From: Chitinophaga sp. YR627
Lineage (GTDB): Bacteria; Bacteroidota; Bacteroidia; Chitinophagales; Chitinophagaceae
Assembly (NCBI RefSeq): GCF_900114995.1
Contig: NZ_FOUX01000005.1
Location: forward strand, 744,001-808,000
DNA: 64,000 nt
Reading direction: 5' to 3'
Below are positions 16,555-24,426 of this stretch, one piece after another. Both the position numbers and the translations under genes were made by a program. Under the pieces are notes generated by a model that searched no databases, was not told the DNA's origin, and worked only from the letters and a program-made list of their open reading frames with translations. The stretch's first letter is position 1. Each line of letters starts with the position of its first letter.

Positions 16555-17120
16555 CAGCGTATTGATTTTCTCTGTTTTATGATCTGTCTCACTTTATCTT
16601 TTGCACGCATATACTGTGTTTTCACTGTTGACTCAGAAATGTCCAGCATGGAAGCAATTTCTTTATGTGAGTACTCTTCAAATATGTACAAGTTAAGAAC
16701 GGTACGATAGCCGTGTGGCAACACATGTATCGCCTCTTTTATAGCAGCTACCGTCCAGGCAAAATCCGATTCGTCTACGATTGTCTCTTCTTCTACGTCT
16801 ATATTGTCTACTTCTTCAAAATATACTTTCTTTCTACGCAGGTGGCTCAGGCAATGGTTCACAACGATTCGTTTGATCCATGCTGTTACGCTGCCCGCAT
16901 TTTCCAGCCGTTCGATGTTTTTAAACACCTGCATAAAAGCCTCCTGCAAGGTATCTTCGGCATCCGCCGGATTCCCCGTCATACGCAGACAGATATTATA
17001 CATTGCAGCAGAATATGCATTGTATAACTCACGAAATGCGAGTGTGTCACCTTTCTTACACCGGGACACCAGGTGGTCTGTTATGGATGTATTGTTCAAG
17101 TTGTTGGCTGATGCTTGCAT
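16554..17120 (-). CDS. ECF-type RNA polymerase sigma factor
   Basis: 188 residues with region 2 (DTLAFRELYNAYSAAMYNICLRMTGNPADAEDTLQEAFMQVFKN) and region 4 (HVLPHGYRTVLNLYIFEEYSHKEIASMLDISESTVKTQYMRAKDKVRQII), the two domains of extracytoplasmic-function sigma factors. The acidic linker EEVDNIDVEEETIVDESD is unusually long. It heads a four-gene operon with a membrane-bound candidate anti-sigma and two exported beta-rich proteins, suggesting an envelope-responsive regulon that includes its own operon. Confidence 0.95.
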   Translation of the reverse strand: MQASANNLNNTSITDHLVSRCKKGDTLAFRELYNAYSAAMYNICLRMTGNPADAEDTLQEAFMQVFKNIERLENAGSVTAWIKRIVVNHCLSHLRRKKVYFEEVDNIDVEEETIVDESDFAWTVAAIKEAIHVLPHGYRTVLNLYIFEEYSHKEIASMLDISESTVKTQYMRAKDKVRQIIKQRKSIR

Positions 17121-17234
17121 TATAAAGACAATATTTTAGAAAAAGGTTGCACGGAAAGAGAATAATTTTTGCAGATAAGGGGTAACAACCATTCTCAGGA
17201 TTCACAATAAGCTAACAATCAATATTTAACATTT

Positions 17235-17269
17235 TAAAAAAGGACGCAACCCAAGAATAGGTCGCGTCC
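17235..17269 (-). terminator. Intrinsic terminator of the outer-membrane beta-barrel gene
   Basis: On the minus strand GGACGCGACC pairs with GGTTGCGTCC (10 bp, one G-U) and is followed by T6. Confidence 0.9.
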
Positions 17270-17304
17270 CTTCCATCCTTATATATACCTAAAAACAGGT
17301 CAGA

Positions 17305-19767
17305 TTAGTTACCGTCTTTCACGCGGCCCTGTTCGTCTTCCAGGCCGGTTTTACGGTTGCGGGCACCTTTGATATTGGTGTTACCAAAGCGGTAGTTAAA
17401 GGTCAGGCGTACCTGACGGCTTTCCCATTTACTGGTTACACCAGTGTAACGGCCACCATTTTCAAAGCTTCCACGGAAGCGCTGAATATTGAATACATCA
17501 TTCACATTCAGTTTCAGACTTCCCTTCTTGTGCAGGATCTGTTTGGATACACCCAGATCAACCGCACACATATGTTTCATTCTGAACAGTCCTTCATCGG
17601 CGATCTGCGGAGACAGATAGAATACACTTACTTCAGCACTCAGGTCTTTCGGTAAAGTGAACGTCTGCTGCGTACGTCCCATGAATCCACCGCTTGAGAT
17701 ATTCACTGACTGATTATCCACGATCGTCTGGAATTTGTTGTAGTAAGCAGACAGATAAGTAAAGCTGCTCCACCATTTGGTGATCGTAACAGGGAAAGAG
17801 ATATTCAGATTGACGATATCAGATTTTGCAACGTTCAGGTATTTGTAGCGGATATTCAATGTATCTCCGGATACTACATCCTTGTCAGCTTCCACGATCT
17901 GCGTGATCTTGTCTTTCGTATGCGTATAACCGACAGATGTGGTCAGGAAATGTTTGAATGTATGGGTGAATTCAACACTGTTTGCATATGATGGTTTCAG
18001 ATAAGGGTTACCTGAGATCAGCGTATATCTGTCCAGATAGATCTGAAACGGGTTCAGGTCTTCGTAGTCAGGACGCTGCAAACGGCGGCTGTAAGACAAT
18101 CCCAGCTGATGGTTCTTATGCACATCATAGCTTACAAACACACTTGGGAACAGGTTGAAATAACTGGTATCTGTCACCTGATTCATCGTGATAGAATTAC
18201 CCTCTATATTGCTCTGCTCAGCACGCAGACCTAACTGTACATTCAGCTTTTTGAACTGCTTCTGGAAATTGATATAGGCAGCGTTCACATTCTCTTTATA
18301 GATAAAGTGGTTAGAACGGTTCTTATCATATACCCAGTTACCACTACGCAGTGAATCAAACTTTGCGTCATTGTCTGTCTTTACAAAACTCAGTTTAAAA
18401 CCGGCTTCCAGCTTAGCCTGGTTACGCAGCGGATGTACGTAGTCGGCTTTGATGGTTTTGATGTCAATGCTGTTTGGCTGACTGTTACGGGAGGTATCGC
18501 CACGCATGTAGTTTTTACCCGCAGAATCCCAGATAGTAGAGAAGATATCATTACCACGCTCTTCACTGTTACGCGCATAATCCAGATCGATATTCAGTTC
18601 TTTACCTGTCGTGTCGAGGATAGCTTTATAATTCACATTGTATGCCCATCTTCTCCAGGTACCATCAGCATTGGTATGTGTTTTCAGGGTAGAATCCACA
18701 CGCTGTCCGTCACCGATCTTAGTGAGCGCATCAGCAGGCTCTGTATTGCTTCTGAACCCTGCATCTACCATGACACCGATTGTATTGTTCTTGTTGATAA
18801 AGTAGTCCATACCCACTTTAACACCATGGTAGTCGGACTTTCTTTTCCTTTCGTTGTCCTGATCAAAAACAGTAGGTCTTCCTTCAGTAGTACCGGTACG
18901 GTATAAACCAAGGTGCTGCTGGTTTTCACGGTGATTGTAGTTATAAGAACCAAAAAGGTTGAACTTTTCATTACGATGGTTCAGGTTCAGTGCACCACCA
19001 TATTTTGGTGTCAGACCATAAGCGCCAAACAGTGATACGTTACCATTGGAACCCACCATTCTATTCTTTTTCAGTTTAATGTTGATGATCCCGGAGTTGC
19101 CAGCCGCGTCGTATTTGGCGGAAGGATTGGTGATTAGTTCGATTTGCTCAATATTGCTACTGGGCATACTTTTAAGCAGCTGCGCAACGTCCTGGGAACT
19201 CATATTTGTAAGCTTGCCATCAATCATGATAACAACACCACTCTTACCTTTTAAACTAATATTATCGTCTTTATCAATAGATACGCCAGGCGATTTTTCC
19301 AGTGCTTCCATAGCGGTACCACCGGCGCCGATAATGCTGTTTTCAACATTTACGATCATTTTATCAGCCCGCTGCTCAATGAAAGGCTTCTTAGCGGTGA
19401 CATTCACTTCTTTCAGATTCTTAGCATCTGCACCCAGTGTCAATGTTTCCATGGATACCGGCGCACTGCCTTTTACTTCAAAAGGTTTACTGTAAGCCTT
19501 CGTCATGCCCACATAAGCAGCAGCGATCAGATACTTACCTTGTTTTATCTGTTCAAATTCATACTGGCCATTGATATCTGCAATAGCACCTTTTACCAGG
19601 GATGAATCTTTTGCTTTCAGTAAAGTAATAGTGGCAAATTCCACAGGCTTTGCACCTGTTTGTAATACCCGGCCAGAGATCCGGGCTGTTTCTATTTGCT
19701 GTGCCTGGATGGTATTGATGCTACAAATAGTTAAAAAAGAGGCCAACAATGTAGTGGTCGATTTCAT
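17305..19767 (-). CDS. TonB-dependent receptor-like outer membrane beta-barrel protein
   Basis: 820 residues. After a signal peptide (ends IQAQQ) comes a CarboxypepD-reg-like domain (about 28-110, ISGRVLQTGAKPVEFATITLLKAKDSSLVKGAIAD) and a plug (about 120-230, containing GVVIMIDGKLTNMSSQDVAQLLKSMPSSNIEQIELITNPSAKYDAAG in pieces typical of the OMP_b-brl_3 family). A long barrel follows, ending VRLTFNYRFG, plus a basic Asn/Lys tail of about 25 residues after the normal barrel end. These receptors are abundant in Bacteroidota, and their ligands are mostly unknown. It is monocistronic, with a -7 element at 19863-19870. Confidence 0.9.
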   Translation of the reverse strand: MKSTTTLLASFLTICSINTIQAQQIETARISGRVLQTGAKPVEFATITLLKAKDSSLVKGAIADINGQYEFEQIKQGKYLIAAAYVGMTKAYSKPFEVKGSAPVSMETLTLGADAKNLKEVNVTAKKPFIEQRADKMIVNVENSIIGAGGTAMEALEKSPGVSIDKDDNISLKGKSGVVIMIDGKLTNMSSQDVAQLLKSMPSSNIEQIELITNPSAKYDAAGNSGIINIKLKKNRMVGSNGNVSLFGAYGLTPKYGGALNLNHRNEKFNLFGSYNYNHRENQQHLGLYRTGTTEGRPTVFDQDNERKRKSDYHGVKVGMDYFINKNNTIGVMVDAGFRSNTEPADALTKIGDGQRVDSTLKTHTNADGTWRRWAYNVNYKAILDTTGKELNIDLDYARNSEERGNDIFSTIWDSAGKNYMRGDTSRNSQPNSIDIKTIKADYVHPLRNQAKLEAGFKLSFVKTDNDAKFDSLRSGNWVYDKNRSNHFIYKENVNAAYINFQKQFKKLNVQLGLRAEQSNIEGNSITMNQVTDTSYFNLFPSVFVSYDVHKNHQLGLSYSRRLQRPDYEDLNPFQIYLDRYTLISGNPYLKPSYANSVEFTHTFKHFLTTSVGYTHTKDKITQIVEADKDVVSGDTLNIRYKYLNVAKSDIVNLNISFPVTITKWWSSFTYLSAYYNKFQTIVDNQSVNISSGGFMGRTQQTFTLPKDLSAEVSVFYLSPQIADEGLFRMKHMCAVDLGVSKQILHKKGSLKLNVNDVFNIQRFRGSFENGGRYTGVTSKWESRQVRLTFNYRFGNTNIKGARNRKTGLEDEQGRVKDGN

Positions 19768-19862
19768 ATAAGGAGGATTTAAATTTATTATAGGCTTTAT
19801 TCTAACTGTTTATTTTTATAGAACCGTTCTTAGTACAGTTCCTTTCTTAAACAACTACAGTG

Positions 19863-19870
19863 CAAAGATA
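19863..19870 (-). promoter_or_regulatory. -7 promoter element of the outer-membrane beta-barrel gene
   Basis: CAAAGATA is TATCTTTG on the coding strand, an exact match to TAnnTTTG. It lies 96 bp upstream of the start codon. No matching -33 box at 19 nt. Confidence 0.5.
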
Positions 19871-20012
19871 GGTAGTTTGCATTGCATAGTACATAGTTTT
19901 ACACAAACGGTATCCAGTTAGGGATGATTGGTAAAAGTTCAATAAAAGGATCAGGAACCTATAATAAAGACGACTCAGTGATGGTTTCGTTGCAGTGGAG
20001 CGATATATTCAC

Positions 20013-20045
20013 AAAAAAAGGCGTTGCCTGCCGGCAACGCCTTTA
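20013..20045 (-). terminator. Intrinsic terminator of lgt-like/hemerythrin operon
   Basis: On the minus strand AGGCGTTGCC-ggca-GGCAACGCCT is followed by T6. Perfect 10-bp stem. Confidence 0.93.
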
Positions 20046-20062
20046 TAATAAAGTAATGATAA

Positions 20063-20494
20063 TCATTCTGATGCCCACTTGATGCGCTCAAGTACATCGG
20101 GCAGTTGCTCCTGGATCTTTTGAAATAATACCCGCTCTTCTTTTCTGATATGTTCTTCCAGGCTGCGGGCCAGGAGATCCATGGCGGCGATCATATCAGT
20201 ATTTTCCGCCAGGGCGCTGTACATACGGGAGATCTGCTGATGTTCCAGTATCAGCTCCTGTATCAGCTGATCGATCTCTGGGTGCTGTCCCGTACACATT
20301 TCAAAGAGATATTCTTCTTTCTGGATGTGTGGTACCATCACCTCCTGGAATACTTTTACAATATAGGCCAGCTTGGCATTTGTTTCAAGAGGAAAACCTT
20401 CATAAGCGGCGGCATCATTTTTCAGATACCGGCAAACGAACAGTAAACGTTGATGTTCCTGTGATAATGGAATCAGGACCGGATGACGTTGCAT
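20063..20494 (-). CDS. Hemerythrin HHE-domain protein
   Basis: 143 residues, all helical. Conserved metal-ligand motifs are readable: H-Q-E-H (PLSQEHQRLL), HIQKEE, the QELILEHQQI helix, and LEEHIRKEERVLF at the C-terminus, giving the His/Glu set of a di-iron four-helix bundle. HHE proteins bind O2 or NO, or sense iron or redox state. The gene starts 4 bp after the Lgt-like gene ends, on the same strand, so the pair is co-transcribed; a functional link to lipoprotein modification is not obvious. Confidence 0.88.
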   Translation of the reverse strand: MQRHPVLIPLSQEHQRLLFVCRYLKNDAAAYEGFPLETNAKLAYIVKVFQEVMVPHIQKEEYLFEMCTGQHPEIDQLIQELILEHQQISRMYSALAENTDMIAAMDLLARSLEEHIRKEERVLFQKIQEQLPDVLERIKWASE

Positions 20495-20498
20495 ATTA

Positions 20499-21803
20499 TC
20501 AGATAGCTGGTTTTGCTGCTTTATGTATTTTGCGGCAATACCAGATCAACACTGCGCCACCGATTACCATTAATGAAGAGATGATTTCAGCCTGTGTAGG
20601 ATGGAAACCAAAAATATCGTATTTCGTATTTACCCTGATTTTCTCAATAAAGAAACGCTCAATGCCGTTCATTATCAAATAGATACCAAAGAGAACACCT
20701 GGTACAGTCACCTTTTTACGCAACGCAAATAACACGGCGAACAGGATCAGACAGGTGATGATCTCATATAAAGCGGTAGGATAGACAGATACCGGCAATA
20801 CACTGCAATATTTACCAGCGCAACCAGCCATCTGTACACCTTCATTGATAACGTTATGTGGATAACCGTATGCAAAGAACCAGTCAGGCAGGAAACTCAG
20901 ACCGGAAGGTTTTGTAAAAGCGGCATGCGGAATATGTTCAAGACTACCATATTGTCTTACAAAAAACTGTTCACTCGCCTTGACCATTTCCTGGAACTTC
21001 GCCGGATCAGCTGGTACAATCTTACCCGCCGCATCGGTGACATAAGCACTATTATATATACCCCAGTCACCATCTCCGGAGAAATGACATCCCATACGGC
21101 CAACACCATAAGCCAGCATCAGTGAAGGAGCTGCACTATCAATCAGCTGCCATACGTTGATGTTCTTCTTTATTGCATAGCGTATAATAACATAGGAAGC
21201 AACGATCAGACCACCATAGAAGGTAAGACCACTAAAGGAAAACAAAGCACCAATAGGATCATGGGCGAAATCGCTCCAGTTTTCCAGGTTGTGAAATATT
21301 TTGGCGCCCAGTAATCCGGCAACAGCAGCCATTACAATAATGTCGGGTACACGCTGGTGCGGCATGATCGTAACGATCTCCTCTTTTATTTCAGGTGCAT
21401 GATTTTTCCTGGCATCCTTATATTTAAAATACCCCAGAATAGCACCCAGTACGACACCGCCCAGGAGGTTTCCCTGCATGGAAAATACATATGCCTGTAC
21501 ATCCTGCACCGTTTCATCCCATTCAATGGCTAAACCAAGGATCTTATATCCTAACACAAAACCAAGCAATGCGTGCACAAGCACCTCAGTCATATTAAAA
21601 GGCTTCGCAACAATTGCTTTCCCTTTTACACCAGTCAGTAAGCCGAGCTTCTCCCGTCTTTTCAATTCTATGGTCAACACATACGCCGCCACAAGAAAAG
21701 CGATGGCAACAAAGAAACCGAAGGTTTGTAAAAGCTTTAGCAGCCGGAAATCCAGACCAAAAAGGTCTTTAAAAGCGTAATATAGATTAGGATACATAGC
21801 CAA
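20499..21803 (-). CDS. Prolipoprotein diacylglyceryl transferase-like membrane protein (long, divergent)
   Basis: 434 residues with about seven or more transmembrane helices. Lgt family landmarks are present but altered. TFYGGL at 195-199 has Tyr196 where E. coli Lgt has His103 in FHGGL. GVGRMGCHFSGDGDWG (from 233) keeps the Arg but lacks the N of GRxGNF. ERFFIEKIR near 388 keeps the Arg and Glu corresponding to R239/E243, and YPTALYE matches the HPSQLYE region. It is about 150 residues longer than typical Lgt. Canonical Lgt adds diacylglycerol to the lipobox cysteine of prolipoproteins. This may be the genome's Lgt or a paralogue of changed specificity. It is co-transcribed with the hemerythrin gene. 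Confidence 0.75.
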   Translation of the reverse strand: MAMYPNLYYAFKDLFGLDFRLLKLLQTFGFFVAIAFLVAAYVLTIELKRREKLGLLTGVKGKAIVAKPFNMTEVLVHALLGFVLGYKILGLAIEWDETVQDVQAYVFSMQGNLLGGVVLGAILGYFKYKDARKNHAPEIKEEIVTIMPHQRVPDIIVMAAVAGLLGAKIFHNLENWSDFAHDPIGALFSFSGLTFYGGLIVASYVIIRYAIKKNINVWQLIDSAAPSLMLAYGVGRMGCHFSGDGDWGIYNSAYVTDAAGKIVPADPAKFQEMVKASEQFFVRQYGSLEHIPHAAFTKPSGLSFLPDWFFAYGYPHNVINEGVQMAGCAGKYCSVLPVSVYPTALYEIITCLILFAVLFALRKKVTVPGVLFGIYLIMNGIERFFIEKIRVNTKYDIFGFHPTQAEIISSLMVIGGAVLIWYCRKIHKAAKPAI

Positions 21804-21978
21804 AAAAAATTGGTGATCTGAATTTTCCTATGAACAAAGCCGAATTAGTCAAATGGAAAATCAAACCACCAAAGTAAGCTGTAAAAATTACAAATTCCAA
21901 ATCATAATCCCTTTTTCTATTGTGTAAATAATATATTAACAAGCAACAGCAGAAAGGATTACGATCCGGAATAAGTTT

Positions 21979-22392
21979 TTAGCAGTATTGCGCAAATGCG
22001 TCAACCAGGTTCGCTGCAATCATCTGTGCAGGACGACCTTCAATCATGTGACGCTCAATGAAATGCACCAGCTGACCGTCTTTAAATAAAGCGATCGCAG
22101 GAGAAGATGGAGGATAAGGTAGCAGGTGAGAACGAAGCTGCTGAACCGCTGCCAGATCAAAACCCGCAAAGCTGGTTGTTAATCTGTCTGGTTTCTTTTC
22201 ACTGTGCGCAACGGCCATCAGTACACCAGGACGTGCACTACCTGCAGAGCAACCGCAAACTGAATTGATCATCACAAGGGTTGTTCCCTCTTGCTTTAAT
22301 ATCTCATCCACTTTATCAGGTGTAAGCAGTTCCTGAAAACCATTATCTGTCAATTCTGCCTTCATGGGCATTACTAGTTCTGCTGGATACAT
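21979..22392 (-). CDS. Bacilliredoxin (BrxA/BrxB, YphP/YqiW family)
   Basis: 137 residues from ATG 22392 (MYPAELVMPMKAELTDNGF), which aligns with the start of Bacillus YphP. The longer frame from 22428 is unlikely because a -7 element (CAAAGTTA, 22426-22433, minus strand) overlaps its start. The redox motif CGC lies in NSVCGCSAGSARPG, and SSPAIALFKDGQLVHFIERHMIEG is family-specific. Bacilliredoxins remove bacillithiol from S-bacillithiolated proteins in Firmicutes. Whether this host makes bacillithiol or uses the protein with another thiol cannot be told from this window. Confidence 0.93.
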   Translation of the reverse strand: MYPAELVMPMKAELTDNGFQELLTPDKVDEILKQEGTTLVMINSVCGCSAGSARPGVLMAVAHSEKKPDRLTTSFAGFDLAAVQQLRSHLLPYPPSSPAIALFKDGQLVHFIERHMIEGRPAQMIAANLVDAFAQYC

Positions 22393-22425
22393 ATAACTAC
22401 AATTTTTTTTGTTCGATACTTTCCA

Positions 22426-22433
22426 CAAAGTTA
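22426..22433 (-). promoter_or_regulatory. -7 promoter element of bacilliredoxin gene
   Basis: The coding strand reads TAACTTTG (TAnnTTTG). The expected transcription start near 22420 excludes the first in-frame ATG and supports ATG 22392. Confidence 0.5.
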
Positions 22434-22623
22434 ATGATTCAGCAGATTAAATAGAAAAACTTGAATGAATATGACTATATGTCACAGTAAAACAATGTAA
22501 ACAGACAAAAAGTCTGATCAATAACAGTGTTTCATAGCATTTTAGCAGGTTTTATGCCATGGTATTCTGTTTGCTTATACCTAATCGTTCAAATTTTAAA
22601 ACAAACTCAAAAAATTTATAATC

Positions 22624-23079
22624 ATGACATTCGTAAAATTCAACCAGGCTCCAGCAGTAAAATCTTTCGGTGGTTTAGTAGAAGATATCTTTAACCACAA
22701 TGGCTTTAACAGATTTTTAAAAGATGACGTTCACACCAACGACTTCTACGGTGCTTATCCACCAGTGAACATCACAGAAAACAAAGAAGGCTACCAGGTA
22801 GATCTGCTCGTACCAGGTTTGGCAAAAGAAGACTTCAAGATCAATCTTGAAAACAAAGTATTGACTATCAGCGCAGAAAAAGCTCCTGAGAGCAAGGATG
22901 AAAATCAGAAACAATTACGCAGAGAGTTCAGCTTCCGTTCATTCAAACGTTCCTTTACCCTGAATGAACAGGTGGATGCTGAAAAGATCCAGGCGAAATA
23001 TGAAAACGGTATACTGAAATTGCAGCTGGCGAAGAAAGAAAAAGTGCAGGATGCAGCAAAAGCAATTGTAGTTGAATAA
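22624..23079 (+). CDS. Hsp20/alpha-crystallin family small heat-shock protein
   Basis: 151 residues, cytoplasmic holdase chaperone. The alpha-crystallin domain (about 47-140) starts at YPPVNITENKEGYQVDLLVPGLAKEDFKINLENKVLTISAEK and ends with the classical ENGILKLQLAKKE motif (GxLxLxLPK type). An N-terminal variable arm precedes it, and the usual C-terminal IxI is present only as AIVVE. It is monocistronic, with a strong terminator at 23106-23135. No obvious heat-shock promoter or CIRCE element upstream. Confidence 0.95.
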   Translation: MTFVKFNQAPAVKSFGGLVEDIFNHNGFNRFLKDDVHTNDFYGAYPPVNITENKEGYQVDLLVPGLAKEDFKINLENKVLTISAEKAPESKDENQKQLRREFSFRSFKRSFTLNEQVDAEKIQAKYENGILKLQLAKKEKVQDAAKAIVVE

Positions 23080-23105
23080 GTAGAAAGGTTGGATAACGTG
23101 TGAAG

Positions 23106-23135
23106 ATCCCCTCCCTCCCGGAGGGGATTTTTTTT
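23106..23135 (+). terminator. Intrinsic terminator of hsp20
   Basis: ATCCCCTCC-ctccc-GGAGGGGAT is a 9-bp perfect stem followed by T7 or more. Confidence 0.93.
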
Positions 23136-23222
23136 ATAATTCTATGGCATAGCTACCCAATAATTCACACAAACGTTTAAGGGCAGAAATATTTTTTAAA
23201 GATAATTTGCTCATATAACCGT

Positions 23223-24068
23223 ATGGCTATGCCGCAGTTGATCAAAAAAATATACAAAGTTGCTCTTAAGACGTACCAAAACCTGGAAAATGCGGTGATT
23301 GGCAATGTCTTACACATTACGACGGACTCGAAGGACCGTTGTAATGCGCGGCTGCTTTTTGATTATCTGTTCTTCCATTTACTGTTATTAATACCAAAAT
23401 ACCTGATCGGTCTTTACACACATAATACAACGGAACTGTTATTAAGCACTGCATTCCTGATCACCCTGGTAACTTGTATGTTATTAGTAAGAAAAGGCAC
23501 TCCCGTAAAATCGATCAGTATTCTGGCAGCCTTCCTCACCTTAATACTCCCGGCGGCCTGCTCTTTCCTAAACAATCAGGACCTTTCTCCCAGATATTCT
23601 ATGGTCTGGATCGTGAGTATCCTGTTCTGTTATATCGCTACCAATATCACAGCTACCCTGACATTGGGTGCCGTATTATGCGGATACCTCAGTCTGGTAG
23701 CCTGGATCCAGATGAATCACATCCCCGTATTCAGCACAGCAGGCTTTAGTCCGGAGCAAAGCCTGATCTTTAATCCGATCCTCACCGCATTCTATATACT
23801 ATTCCTGATCAGGGTGCTGGGCGCTCATTATAAGAACATCTTCATTACTGAACATGAACGTACCCTGCAGAAACAGAAGCAACACTCCTCTCTGCTGAGT
23901 CAACATCTTACAAAACAATTCATTATACTGAAAGGACTGTCCCGCTCAGGGAAATCCAAATACCTGGATGGCAACAAGGAATTACTGGAAGCCTGCCTGG
24001 GAGAGATCGAAAAACAATGTGAAACTGCTATCAGCTACCTCGACAATGGAACCCATACAGAAAATTAA
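23223..24068 (+). CDS. Multi-spanning membrane protein with cytoplasmic coiled tail, unknown function
   Basis: 281 residues. About six hydrophobic segments (near 44-62, 69-90, 96-116, 124-148, 153-163, 183-200) are followed by a soluble tail of about 75 residues rich in Gln, Lys and Leu (HERTLQKQKQHSSLLSQHLTKQF). The layout resembles the sensor half of a membrane histidine kinase, with the tail corresponding to a signalling helix, but no DHp or ATPase domain follows. It is an orphan membrane sensor or a kinase remnant. It lies about 110 bp upstream of the candidate small RNA promoter, same strand. No family recognised. Confidence 0.6.
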   Translation: MAMPQLIKKIYKVALKTYQNLENAVIGNVLHITTDSKDRCNARLLFDYLFFHLLLLIPKYLIGLYTHNTTELLLSTAFLITLVTCMLLVRKGTPVKSISILAAFLTLILPAACSFLNNQDLSPRYSMVWIVSILFCYIATNITATLTLGAVLCGYLSLVAWIQMNHIPVFSTAGFSPEQSLIFNPILTAFYILFLIRVLGAHYKNIFITEHERTLQKQKQHSSLLSQHLTKQFIILKGLSRSGKSKYLDGNKELLEACLGEIEKQCETAISYLDNGTHTEN

Positions 24069-24177
24069 AACGGCCATGCTCGCCGCCTACACTTCTGTGT
24101 GAGACCTTTTCTGAAATGGTAAATAACTGTTAAAAAAATTACAACTTTCGGGTATTTCCCACCTTTCAGCCGCGCCC

Positions 24178-24185
24178 TATCTTTG
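24178..24185 (+). promoter_or_regulatory. -7 promoter element of the candidate small RNA
   Basis: TATCTTTG is an exact TAnnTTTG match in a gap with no downstream ORF. A weak ATTTC at the expected -33 distance is the only upstream match. Confidence 0.55.
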
Positions 24186-24190
24186 CAATG

Positions 24191-24349
24191 TAAACAAACA
24201 GGGTCCTATTCTCCCTATACACCGACTGAGTCCACTTTCTCCCTATACACCACAACCTTTTATCCCTTCTTGTTCTTATTTTCCTTTATGCTTAGATGGT
24301 AAACCTATGCCGTGAACGGCTCTTCTGCATAAGGGGAGCCTTTTTTTTT
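24191..24349 (+). ncRNA. Candidate small non-coding RNA
   Basis: The stretch lies between a -7 element (24178-24185) and a strong intrinsic terminator (GGCTCTTC at 24318-24325 pairing with GGGGAGCC at 24333-24340, then T9), with no credible ORF inside. This predicts a transcript of about 155 nt. It contains a duplicated CU-rich 15-mer, TTCTCCCTATACACC, at 24209-24223 and 24237-24251, each in a region with little self-pairing. A hairpin GCCG-TGAA-CGGC at 24309-24320 competes with the terminator stem. It could instead be the 3' UTR of the membrane protein gene at 23223. I do not recognise a known RNA family. Confidence 0.5.
24318..24349 (+). terminator. Intrinsic terminator of candidate small RNA
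   Basis: An 8-bp stem (two G-U pairs) with a 7-nt loop TGCATAA and a T9 tail. Confidence 0.88.
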
Positions 24350-24367
24350 CATAAAACGGATAATCAT

Positions 24368-24398
24368 AAAAAAAGAAACCCCGCGAGAAATCGCGGGG
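24368..24398 (-). terminator. Intrinsic terminator of the arginine decarboxylase gene
   Basis: CCCCGCGA-GAAA-TCGCGGGG (24379-24398) is a perfect 8-bp stem. A T-rich run follows on the minus strand. Confidence 0.93.
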
Positions 24399-24426
24399 CA
24401 TTTCAGTGGATTACTAACCCATTTTT

